A stretch of DNA of 38,389 nucleotides from an uncultured Mucilaginibacter sp. (GTDB taxonomy: Bacteria; Bacteroidota; Bacteroidia; Sphingobacteriales; Sphingobacteriaceae), in assembly GCF_946481715.1 (NCBI RefSeq), contig NZ_CAMLOV010000037.1:1-38389 (forward strand), read 5' to 3'. This document shows positions 14,240 to 21,585 of this stretch, one piece after another. The notes below the pieces were generated by a model. It worked only from the letters and a program-made list of their open reading frames with translations. It did no database searches and had not been told where the DNA came from. Every line of letters starts with the position of its first letter. The first letter of the stretch is position 1. The position numbers and the translations under genes are program-made.

Positions 14240-15283
14240 ATGGCAGAGGATACTCAATTACTGGACAGCGACGAGCAGGATTTATTTGAACATCTGCGCG
14301 TAGTGGTTGATAAAGGGCAATCGCTGTTGCGGATAGATAAGTTTTTGATGCACCGCGTGGAAAACGCTTCCCGCAATCGTATCCAGAATGCAATTGAAGC
14401 GGGCAATGTACTGCTGAACGACAAACCCGTAAAGGCAAGTTACCGCGTTAAGCCGATGGATGTGATCTCCGTTGTGCTGCCCCATCCGCCGCGCGATACG
14501 GAAGTTTACCCCGAAAACCTGCCCATCAATATTGTTTACGAAGACAATGATGTGCTTATTGTGAATAAGGAGGCGGGCATGGTGGTACACCCAGGCTATA
14601 ATAATTACACCGGCACGCTGGTGAATGCGTTGGTATACCACTTTCAGCAATTGCCTACGCTGCCAGGCAACGATGGGCGGCCGGGGCTTGTGCACCGCAT
14701 TGATAAAGACACGTCGGGTCTGCTGCTTATCAGTAAGAACGAACGCAGCATGAATTACCTGGCCAAGCAATTTTACGACCATACCATCAACCGTAAATAC
14801 ATTGCCCTGGCATGGGGAGATATTGCAGAAGATGGCACCGTAAGCGGCTACATCGGCCGCAGCATAAACGACCGCCGGGTAATGTCTATCTACGATGACC
14901 CGGAGAAGGGCAAATGGGCAGTTACACACTACAAAGTGTTAGAGCGCATGGGTTATGTTACCCTGATAGAGTGCAAGCTGGAGACGGGCCGTACGCACCA
15001 GATCCGCGCGCACATGCGGCATATTGGCCACCCGCTGTTTAGCGACGCCATGTACGGCGGCGATAAAATTTTGAAGGGAACGGTATTCAGCAAATACCGC
15101 CAGTTTGTTGAAAATTGCTTCGAAATAATGCCGAGGCAGGCCCTGCATGCAGCTTCGTTGGGTTTTTTGCATCCTTCGCTAAAAAAAGATATTTATTTTG
15201 AAGCACCCTTACCGCTTGATTTTAAAACAGTTTTGGAAAAGTGGCGCAAGTATAGCAGTGCAGATATGAAAAGTGAGATGTGA
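14240..15283 (+). CDS. RluD-family 23S rRNA pseudouridine synthase
   Basis: A 347-residue enzyme converting uridine to pseudouridine in rRNA, probably the RluD type acting on 23S rRNA. An N-terminal S4 RNA-binding domain (residues about 28-75, LRIDKFLMHRVENASRNRIQ) is followed by the RluA/RluD catalytic domain with HRIDKDTSGLLL; Asp155 is the catalytic residue. LECKLETGRTHQIRAHM closes the core. The short spacer between promoter and ATG suggests a leaderless message. The final codons and stop (AGT GAG ATG TGA) match a phrase of the low-complexity repeat that follows, so the extreme C terminus (KSEM) may be repeat-derived. Confidence 0.93.
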   Translation: MAEDTQLLDSDEQDLFEHLRVVVDKGQSLLRIDKFLMHRVENASRNRIQNAIEAGNVLLNDKPVKASYRVKPMDVISVVLPHPPRDTEVYPENLPINIVYEDNDVLIVNKEAGMVVHPGYNNYTGTLVNALVYHFQQLPTLPGNDGRPGLVHRIDKDTSGLLLISKNERSMNYLAKQFYDHTINRKYIALAWGDIAEDGTVSGYIGRSINDRRVMSIYDDPEKGKWAVTHYKVLERMGYVTLIECKLETGRTHQIRAHMRHIGHPLFSDAMYGGDKILKGTVFSKYRQFVENCFEIMPRQALHAASLGFLHPSLKKDIYFEAPLPLDFKTVLEKWRKYSSADMKSEM

Positions 15284-15447
15284 GGTTTTAGATATGAGAT
15301 TTGAGATATGAGATTTGAGAAGGAAAAACAAATCGCGCTTTTGATTGTCGGCAAAATAAAACTTAATAATTTAATAATTTTTTAAGTTTGCAAATGTTAA
15401 TAAAGGGAGCTAATCTCACATCTAAAATCTCATATCTCAAATCTAAG
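15275..15447. repeat. GAGATATGAGATTT inverted repeat flanking a promoter
   Basis: A perfect 20-bp inverted repeat: 15297-15316 pairs with 15425-15444. Degenerate extra copies of GAGATATGAGATTTGAG and of TTAGATGTGAG lie on both sides. The right arm is in the untranslated leader of the class IV aminotransferase gene; the left outer phrase enters the rluD-like stop codon. Confidence 0.88.
15383..15390 (+). promoter_or_regulatory. -7 box TAAGTTTG of the class IV aminotransferase operon
   Basis: Perfect TAnnTTTG, 58 bp before ATG 15449, lying in the loop between the arms of the surrounding inverted repeat. No good -33 is visible. Confidence 0.55.
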
Positions 15448-15448
15448 A

Positions 15449-16285
15449 ATGTCTCCCAGGTACATCAATTTTAACGGCGAAATACTCCCTGAGGATAGCA
15501 TATTGCTTACCATAGCCAACCGCGGTTTTAAGTACGGGGATGGCTTATTTGAGAGTATGCGGTTAATGAAAGGCAAATTGCAATTTGCCGAATTGCATGC
15601 CGAACGCCTGCAGCGTGGCATGAAGGCGCTTAAAATAGATGGTTATTCGCAAACTGATACCTGGTTTCTGCGCGAACAGTGTGAATTGCTGGCCCGCCGT
15701 AATAAAATACGCCACGGCCGTTTACGCCTCACGGTTTACCGCGATGCGGAAGGCTTGTACACCCCCAGCCAAAATAAAATGGGTTTTTGCATAGAAATTA
15801 CCCCGCTGGAGGAGCCCCGATATTTTATGAATGAGAAGGGTTTGATAATGGATATTTACAGCGAATTACCCAAGCCGCTTAATTACTTATCCACCATAAA
15901 AACCTGCAATTCATTGCTGTACGTAATGGCAGCTTTGTATAAACAACAGAACAAGTTGGATGAGGTTTTCCTGCTGAATGCTAACGGCTTTTTGTGCGAG
16001 GCAGGCGCGGCCAATATATTTGTATGGTACCAAAACCACCTGTATACCCCGGCCCTTAGCGAAGGCTGCGTAGAAGGGGTAATGCGCCAGGTAGTGATTA
16101 AACTTGCGCAGGACAATAACATCCCCATCACCGAGGCTCAAATTAACCCCGAAATATTAAACGAAGCCGATGAGGTTTTTTTAACAAACGCCAGCCGCGG
16201 CATACAATGGGTAATGGGTTACGGCGTAAAGCGTTATTTTAACAAGGTAAGCAAAGGGCTGATGGATGAGTTGAATAAGTTGTAG
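15449..16285 (+). CDS. Class IV aminotransferase, probable aminodeoxychorismate lyase
   Basis: A 278-residue fold-type IV PLP protein. The family includes branched-chain aminotransferase and aminodeoxychorismate lyase (PabC), which releases p-aminobenzoate and pyruvate. RGFKYGDGLFESMRL and the PLP lysine, Lys151 in LSTIKTCNSL, are clear; EAGAANIFVW and SEGCVEGVMR are family motifs. The length and the N terminus favour PabC or a small D-amino-acid-type enzyme over IlvE. The presence of pabB at 2814 supports PabC weakly. ATG 15449 is preceded by a 58-base leader containing one arm of an inverted repeat. The next gene starts ten bases after the stop. Confidence 0.82.
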   Translation: MSPRYINFNGEILPEDSILLTIANRGFKYGDGLFESMRLMKGKLQFAELHAERLQRGMKALKIDGYSQTDTWFLREQCELLARRNKIRHGRLRLTVYRDAEGLYTPSQNKMGFCIEITPLEEPRYFMNEKGLIMDIYSELPKPLNYLSTIKTCNSLLYVMAALYKQQNKLDEVFLLNANGFLCEAGAANIFVWYQNHLYTPALSEGCVEGVMRQVVIKLAQDNNIPITEAQINPEILNEADEVFLTNASRGIQWVMGYGVKRYFNKVSKGLMDELNKL

Positions 16286-16295
16286 GGGGCAAAGT

Positions 16296-17024
16296 ATGAG
16301 TGGAAGGAATTTAATTATAGCGTTATTTTTTATCCAGGCATCTGCATGCATTTCTATTGCTCAGCCTGCGCCCAAAAATCTCTACGAGGTTTTTCATTTT
16401 CTTGATAACGATTGGAGTATCGTTCGTAAAACTCATTTTAAAAACTTATCCGAGTCGGAAGCTACAGCATCTGAACATTTTGGGATGGGTTTGTGGATAA
16501 GAAATACTTGGATACGCGGTAACAGAAACCCACCGCTGGTAAAGTACTTTCATTCGATAAGGCTGCATAATCCCGATGATATTTCGTCTCTGATATTGTT
16601 ATCATACCATCGCCGACTAAATAACAAGCCATTAGATATAAAAGCACAGGTAGATGAATATGCCTCGTATTGGGAAAAGATAAGTGATTGCGAAACGCGG
16701 GCAACCAACCAGGCTGTTACGGTCTATAATAAACACAAAGCAGGCGACCGGATAATCATTCGTATGCACGTATACACCAGCGAAGACGGCAGCAAAAACG
16801 CAACTGTTTTTGTATGCCCGAGCGTCGACTGGGAATTTGACCCCAAAAAGGATTTGGAAATCACCGGAGAGATCACAGAAAAATACGTAATCAACTCGCC
16901 ATCAAATGTGTTTTTCAAAGTCAGGATTAATAAAGCGAATTTAAATAACCTGCAGATAATCGGTAAAGATATGGTAATCGGTAACGAGATGAATTTTTCG
17001 CTGAAGAATTTGCTCGTAGACTGA
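16296..17024 (+). CDS. Secreted protein, possibly DUF6794-like
   Basis: A 242-residue protein I cannot assign firmly. The N terminus (RNLIIALFFIQASACISIAQ) is a signal peptide with cleavage near AQ, so it is exported. The segment SEHFGMGLWIRNTWIRG followed by HNPDDISSLILLSYHRRLNNK recalls DUF6794-type domains, often found in Bacteroidota. The C-terminal half has beta-rich stretches (TVFVCPSVDWEFD, VFFKVRINKANLNNLQIIG) with no visible catalytic set. It lies ten bases after the class IV aminotransferase, so probably shares its transcript, though no functional link is evident. It converges with the 50-residue minus-strand gene, 10 bp apart. Confidence 0.75.
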   Translation: MSGRNLIIALFFIQASACISIAQPAPKNLYEVFHFLDNDWSIVRKTHFKNLSESEATASEHFGMGLWIRNTWIRGNRNPPLVKYFHSIRLHNPDDISSLILLSYHRRLNNKPLDIKAQVDEYASYWEKISDCETRATNQAVTVYNKHKAGDRIIIRMHVYTSEDGSKNATVFVCPSVDWEFDPKKDLEITGEITEKYVINSPSNVFFKVRINKANLNNLQIIGKDMVIGNEMNFSLKNLLVD

Positions 17025-17034
17025 TTTCTTCAGC

Positions 17035-17187
17035 TCATGCCCAAATAGAATATTTTGCTTTTATATCTTCGAGGTCTATAAAATTATCTTCGTCCATACT
17101 CTCCTCATAAGCCTCGAGAACGCCTTGCTGCTCCTCAGGTGTTAGAGATTGCCAAATACGGGCAATAACCGGTTTGTTATCTACCAT
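17035..17187 (-). CDS. 50-residue antitoxin-like small protein
   Basis: A short gene below usual length cut-offs: 50 codons from ATG 17187 to TGA 17035. It starts five bases after the fmt stop, and the intervening GGAGA forms a good Shine-Dalgarno sequence, unusual in this window. The product begins MVDNKPVIARIWQSLTPEEQ and is acidic (MDEDNFIDLEDIKAKY near the C terminus). The pattern of a helix with LTPEEQ, an EAYEES stretch and a final K-Y-x-x-W resembles small antitoxin-like proteins of Bacteroidota that normally precede a RelE/ParE-type toxin. No toxin gene is present; the next gene is convergent. It may be an orphan antitoxin or an unrelated small protein. Confidence 0.65.
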   Translation of the reverse strand: MVDNKPVIARIWQSLTPEEQQGVLEAYEESMDEDNFIDLEDIKAKYSIWA

Positions 17188-17192
17188 TCTCC

Positions 17193-18110
17193 CTAAAACT
17201 TATTCCCTCTCAAAAATTCCTCAATACCCATGCGTTTTTTGCCTTCCAGCTGTACATCGGTAACGCTTACAAAACCATCGGGTGTGGTGAATTTTAAATG
17301 CGTTTTGTTATCGGTAACAAAAGCACCCGGCGCAAGCCCGGGTTCGGTTACTTCAAACGTGGCGTTATAAATTTTCAGCACCTTATCATTAATGGTAGTA
17401 AATGCAGTAGGAGAAGGGCTTAAGCCGCGAATGAAATTGCAAACCTTTTGAGCGGGCTGGTTAAAATCTATCAGGCAATCTTCCTTAAAAATTTTAGGGG
17501 CGTGTTTCAGCTCTACGCCTTCTGTAAAATGATCTTGCGGATGCTGGCTGTAGCGGCCGCTTTCTATCCCTTTTACCGTTTTTACAAGCAAGCCCGCGCC
17601 TTTGTTCATCAGCCAGTCGTGCAGGTCGCCGGCGGTTTCGGCGCCTTTTAAGGTAACCTTTTCGGTGAAGAGGATATGCCCGGTATCAATATCATGGGTC
17701 AGGAAGAAGGTGGTTACCCCGCTTTCCTTTTCGCCATTGATGATGGCCCAGTTGATAGGCGCAGCGCCGCGGTATTGCGGCAGTAAGGAAGCATGCAGGT
17801 TAATGGTGCCTTTTGGCGGCATATTCCAAACCACCTCGGGCAGCATCCGGAAGGCTACAACCACCTGTAGGTCGGCTTTCAGCGCTTCAAGCTCTTTTAA
17901 AAAGTCCGGGTTCTTTAATTTTTCGGGTTGTAATACTTTTAAATGATTGGCAACAGCATATTGTTTTACGGCAGATTCGCTTAACTTTTTGCCACGGCCC
18001 GCGGGTTTATCGGGGGCGGTTATTACGGCCACAACATCGCAACCGGCGGTTATTAAAGCATCGAGCGACGCAACGGCAAATTGGGGCGTACCCATAAATA
18101 TAATTCTCAT
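17193..18110 (-). CDS. fmt: Methionyl-tRNA formyltransferase
   Basis: Fmt adds a formyl group from 10-formyl-tetrahydrofolate to initiator Met-tRNA. The 305-residue protein opens MRIIFMGTPQFAVASLDAL. The catalytic region contains NLHASLLPQYRGAAPINWAI and GVTTFFLTHDIDTG, and the C-terminal OB-like domain ends KKRMGIEEFLRGNKF, all as expected. The length is normal and the ATG start unambiguous. It is followed after five bases by a 50-residue gene in the same direction and preceded, across 72 bp, by the NamZ-like gene. Confidence 0.97.
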   Translation of the reverse strand: MRIIFMGTPQFAVASLDALITAGCDVVAVITAPDKPAGRGKKLSESAVKQYAVANHLKVLQPEKLKNPDFLKELEALKADLQVVVAFRMLPEVVWNMPPKGTINLHASLLPQYRGAAPINWAIINGEKESGVTTFFLTHDIDTGHILFTEKVTLKGAETAGDLHDWLMNKGAGLLVKTVKGIESGRYSQHPQDHFTEGVELKHAPKIFKEDCLIDFNQPAQKVCNFIRGLSPSPTAFTTINDKVLKIYNATFEVTEPGLAPGAFVTDNKTHLKFTTPDGFVSVTDVQLEGKKRMGIEEFLRGNKF

Positions 18111-18182
18111 CTGCTTGTAGATTAAGGTGTAGCTAAATAAAAAAGAGCGGGCTATAGCGTTTCGGTTTGCAACCGCCGGCGG

Positions 18183-19409
18183 CTATTTGTACAGCAGGTA
18201 TTTGCTGCGCATTGCCTTGAATTTTGACAGGGCAGGCTCCCAGCTTTCTCTTATTTCAGCCTCCGTTTTACCGGCAATAATTTGCTTTTTAAGCGTTTCA
18301 CTGCCGGCAAGCCTGTCAAAGTATGCTATAAAAAAGTGCTCCTTATCCGGGTACGCTTTATAAAAGCTGATCAGCCACGCTAAGTTAAGCTTTTTCTGTT
18401 GCCTTAGGGTGTCGGTATTGTAATCTTTTAAGCTAATTCCATAACAAATTTGGCCTTTTAGGGGCGGATTATCGCTCATTCCGGGTATGCTCACCGGTTT
18501 AAACGAAAAACGGTACTTATCTTTCAATAATGGGCTGCCCAATATTTGAAAAGGCTCCATAGTGCCTCTCCCCAAACTAATATTGGTACCCTCAAAAAAA
18601 CAGATATGCGGGTACAGCAATATCGATTGGCCCGAATTCAAATTCGGAGATGGGTTTACAGGTAATACGTAAGGTTTATCGTGCGTGTAGTTGGCTACTT
18701 TAAATATCTTCAGTTTGCATTGTACCTTGTTTTTTAGCCAGCCTTCGCCGTTTATCATTTGCGCGTATTCGGCTATGGTCATTCCGTGTACTACGGGGAT
18801 AGGGTGCATCCCCACAAAAGAGCGGAATGCGGTATCCAGCGTTGGCCCGTCCACAAAATAACCGTTGGGGTTGGGGCGGTCCAGTATCATCAGTTCAATA
18901 TTGTTTTCGGCGCAGGCTTCCATTACATAATGCAGGGTAGATATGTAGGTGTAAAACCGTGTACCAACGTCCTGCACATCAAATATCATCAGGTCGATGC
19001 CCTTCAAATCTGCGGGCGTGGGTTTAAAGTGTTTGCCGTATAACGAGACCGCGGGCAGCCCTGTAACCGGGTCGGTACTGTCGTTTATAGTTGCACCATC
19101 GCTGGCATTCCCCCTAAAGCCATGCTCAGGCCCAAATATCTTTTTCACGGCAACACCAAGCTTTAAAAGACTATCTACCAACGGCATTTTTTTTGGGCCG
19201 ATAACCGATGTTTGGTTTATCAGCATGCCTACGTTTTTACCCTTCAGGTAATCAATATATACCGGCACCTGGTCGGCAGCAGGCAGTACAGGCGTTGCCA
19301 TTTTTTTAATAGCCAGTTTATGTTGCCGCGGCGTTTGCGCCAGGTTATCGCAGGCAAAAAACAGGCAGCAAATAAAAGCGGCAGGCAGTAATATCTTTAT
19401 CCTCATCAT
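18183..19409 (-). CDS. DUF1343 lipoprotein, exo-beta-N-acetylmuramidase NamZ-like
   Basis: A 408-residue exported lipoprotein of the DUF1343 family. Characterised members (NamZ) release terminal MurNAc from peptidoglycan fragments, so a cell-wall recycling role is likely. The signal has a hydrophobic core ending LFFAC, a plausible lipobox. Family motifs include GMLINQTSVIG, KKIFGPEHGFRG, DLMIFDVQDVGTRFYTYI, LDRPNPNG and FFEGTNISLGRG. The start could be either of two adjacent ATGs. A perfect TAAATTTG box lies upstream (19428-19435), divergent from the LolE-type gene. It is on the same strand as fmt but with no evident functional link. Confidence 0.92.
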   Translation of the reverse strand: MMRIKILLPAAFICCLFFACDNLAQTPRQHKLAIKKMATPVLPAADQVPVYIDYLKGKNVGMLINQTSVIGPKKMPLVDSLLKLGVAVKKIFGPEHGFRGNASDGATINDSTDPVTGLPAVSLYGKHFKPTPADLKGIDLMIFDVQDVGTRFYTYISTLHYVMEACAENNIELMILDRPNPNGYFVDGPTLDTAFRSFVGMHPIPVVHGMTIAEYAQMINGEGWLKNKVQCKLKIFKVANYTHDKPYVLPVNPSPNLNSGQSILLYPHICFFEGTNISLGRGTMEPFQILGSPLLKDKYRFSFKPVSIPGMSDNPPLKGQICYGISLKDYNTDTLRQQKKLNLAWLISFYKAYPDKEHFFIAYFDRLAGSETLKKQIIAGKTEAEIRESWEPALSKFKAMRSKYLLYK

Positions 19410-19427
19410 AAATTTATCAACTTAAAG

Positions 19428-19435
19428 CAAATTTA
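19428..19435 (-). promoter_or_regulatory. -7 box TAAATTTG of the DUF1343 gene
   Basis: Perfect TAnnTTTG on the minus strand, 18 bp before the ATG at 19409. Confidence 0.6.
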
Positions 19436-19494
19436 AAAGCGGCTTGTTTAACCTTAAAAACGCATATTTGCGAAGGTACAAAAATCATTCAGCA

Positions 19495-20715
19495 TTGAGT
19501 TTCGCCCGTTTTATATCAAGCCGCATTACCCTAAAAAGTAAGCGTACATTTTCTAAATTAATTGTGCGCATTGCCATTATTGGTATCATGTTGGGGCTTG
19601 GCGTCATGATCTTGTCGCTGGCCGTTATCAGGGGGTTTAAACAAGAGATTCGCGAAAAAGTTCGCGGTTTCTCAGGCGACGTACAGATCGTAAAATCCGA
19701 CCTTAATAATTCCTACGAAAATTCTTCTTTTATACCCGAGCCGGCTTTAGTGCAGAGGTTAAAGGGCAGCAAATATATTGCGGGCATTAATGCCTATGCT
19801 ACAAAGCCAGGGATTATTAAGGCGAACAATGAAATTGAGGGCGTGGTGATGAAAGGCGTAGATAAAAATTACGACTGGAATTACATGAAGAAGGTATTGG
19901 TTGCTGGCAGCGTGATTGATTTTAGGGATAGTGCCGAGGCCATGAAGCAGGTGATGATATCGCAGATTACGGCAAACAGGCTGAAACTAAAGGCCGGCGA
20001 CGACCTGTTGATATACTTTATACAAGAAACGCCGCGCAGGCGCAAACTGAAGATAAAAGGCATTTTTAATATTGGTGTGGATGAGGTGGATAAAACCTTT
20101 ATTGTAGGCGATATTAACCTGATAAAGCGCCTTAACGACTGGAATAAGGGCGAAATTGGCGGCTACGAGGTGAGAGTTACCGATTTTGAACGGATAAACC
20201 CAACTGCCGACTGGATAGACGATAAACTGCCCATCCTGCTAAAATCGTATACGGTTATGGAAAATTACCCCACCATATTTGAGTGGCTGGGGCTGCTGGA
20301 TGTAAACACGGTAGTGATGCTGGTGCTGATGACGGCAGTTGCGGTGATCAACATGATATCGGCACTGCTGATTATGATATTGGAGCGAACGGCGATGATA
20401 GGCATGCTAAAGGCCATGGGCGCGCGCAACTGGGTTATACAAAAGGTTTTTTTGTACAATGCGGCTTATTTAATAGGCGTAGGGCTGTTGCTTGGTAATG
20501 CACTGGGATTGGGCGTGGGCTACTTTCAGCAAAGCACCCATTTTTTTACGCTGGACCCTGGCAGTTATTATATGACCTTTGTACCTATCCAGATTGAACT
20601 GCTGGACGTGGTGTTGCTTAACGTAGGTACGCTTATGGTTTGCCTGCTGGTGCTTATTGTACCCAGTATGCTGGTAACCCGGATATCGCCGGTAAGGGCG
20701 ATAAGGTTTAAGTAG
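19495..20715 (+). CDS. LolE/FtsX-type ABC transporter permease
   Basis: A permease subunit of the LolC/LolE family, which extracts outer-membrane lipoproteins from the inner membrane with LolD ATPase. There are four membrane segments: one near the N terminus (IAIIGIMLGLGVMILSLAVIRGF), then a large periplasmic MacB-type domain, then three near the C terminus. No ATG fits. TTG 19495 (SFARFISSRITLK) gives 406 residues and the short leader typical of the family. A longer TTG frame from 19444 is less likely because its start lies before a promoter-like CATATTTG (19463-19470). No ATPase gene is adjacent, so LolD must be encoded elsewhere. Confidence 0.85.
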   Translation: MSFARFISSRITLKSKRTFSKLIVRIAIIGIMLGLGVMILSLAVIRGFKQEIREKVRGFSGDVQIVKSDLNNSYENSSFIPEPALVQRLKGSKYIAGINAYATKPGIIKANNEIEGVVMKGVDKNYDWNYMKKVLVAGSVIDFRDSAEAMKQVMISQITANRLKLKAGDDLLIYFIQETPRRRKLKIKGIFNIGVDEVDKTFIVGDINLIKRLNDWNKGEIGGYEVRVTDFERINPTADWIDDKLPILLKSYTVMENYPTIFEWLGLLDVNTVVMLVLMTAVAVINMISALLIMILERTAMIGMLKAMGARNWVIQKVFLYNAAYLIGVGLLLGNALGLGVGYFQQSTHFFTLDPGSYYMTFVPIQIELLDVVLLNVGTLMVCLLVLIVPSMLVTRISPVRAIRFK

Positions 20716-20744
20716 TAAGGGGAGCCAGACTGTATTCAATAAAG

Positions 20745-20822
20745 TAATATCGAATACCCAATTTCGAACTCCGAAGTTTTTACCTTCATTATTCAACATT
20801 CGGTGTTGGGTGTTCGATATTA
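20745..20822. repeat. TATCGAA-phrase inverted repeat between convergent genes
   Basis: TAATATCGAATACCCAA (20745-20761) pairs with 20806-20822 with one mismatch in 17. The interior has further CGAA and TTCAA phrases. It lies between the LolE-type gene and the beta-barrel gene and may act as a two-way transcription end. Confidence 0.85.
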
Positions 20823-20853
20823 GTCCTTAACTTTCTTTATCCGTAATTTCTCT

Positions 20854-21585
20854 CTAAAATATCCTGTACCCAAGCCCCAATCTTATTACCTTGGTATGTG
20901 CATTGGGCTTGTCGCCGCCTAAGTAATCCGCCATGTAGTTAGATATGCCGTTGGCGTAACTGGCGTTAAAGGTAAACTTGTTTAAACCCGCAGCAATGCC
21001 AACACGCAGCCGGTAATCTTCTTTTATACCGGTGCGGTCCATGCTGGTGGTGTAGGTTTTGCCATCGTTGGCATGGGCTACGCCTTTTTCCTGCGTGCTG
21101 CTAATGTAACCCATATCGGCGCCCGCTAAAATATCCAGCTTTACTTTGGCAATTAGTATACGGTACCCAAGGTACGGGTTAACATTAATGATATTGCTTT
21201 TTAAACCCGTACTGCCCTCGGCCGCTAAAGTTTGCCCGTTTGTGCTGCTGCTCACCGGGTTGTACAGAAACACCTGATTTACATCAATTTTACTTTTTAA
21301 CTGTTCGTATGCCAATTGCAGGCCTACAATAAAGCCTGCTTTGCCTACCAGTTGTGCCTGCCCGTTGATGCCATAACCAAACCCCAACTTACTGCCATAG
21401 GGGTTATTGGTATAGGAGTAATTTACTGCACTGTTTGTGCTGACCAACATTGTAGAAGACGCTTCGGCCGACTTGCCGCTAAACCTCATTAAGCCTGCGT
21501 ATGCACCTGCTGTAACTTCCAGTTTTTGGGCATACAGGCTTGTACCCGCAAGCAGGCAAGCTAAACTTAATAAGAGTTTCTTCAT
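20854..21585 (-). CDS. Outer-membrane beta-barrel protein (PorT-like)
   Basis: A 243-residue exported protein with a clear signal peptide (MKKLLLSLACLLAGTSLYAQ). The mature part alternates polar and hydrophobic residues in roughly eight strands with aromatic ends, for example VTAGAYAGLMRF, GFGYGINGQAQL, GFIVGLQLAYEQL, VKLDILAGADMGYI, YRLRVGIAAGLN and the C-terminal VIRLGLGYRIF. The terminal phenylalanine suits insertion by BAM. Its ATG overlaps the stop of the upstream fusion protein by four bases, so it is the third gene of the sigma-factor operon. The ligand or role is unknown; a partner for the trans-envelope protein is an inference from position. Confidence 0.82.
   Translation of the reverse strand: MKKLLLSLACLLAGTSLYAQKLEVTAGAYAGLMRFSGKSAEASSTMLVSTNSAVNYSYTNNPYGSKLGFGYGINGQAQLVGKAGFIVGLQLAYEQLKSKIDVNQVFLYNPVSSSTNGQTLAAEGSTGLKSNIINVNPYLGYRILIAKVKLDILAGADMGYISSTQEKGVAHANDGKTYTTSMDRTGIKEDYRLRVGIAAGLNKFTFNASYANGISNYMADYLGGDKPNAHTKVIRLGLGYRIF

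Noticed and set aside
14151..14438. 96-residue N-terminal extension of the ACC-deaminase-like protein
   Set aside because: It overlaps the divergent rluD-like gene, has no family match and uses a non-standard composition.
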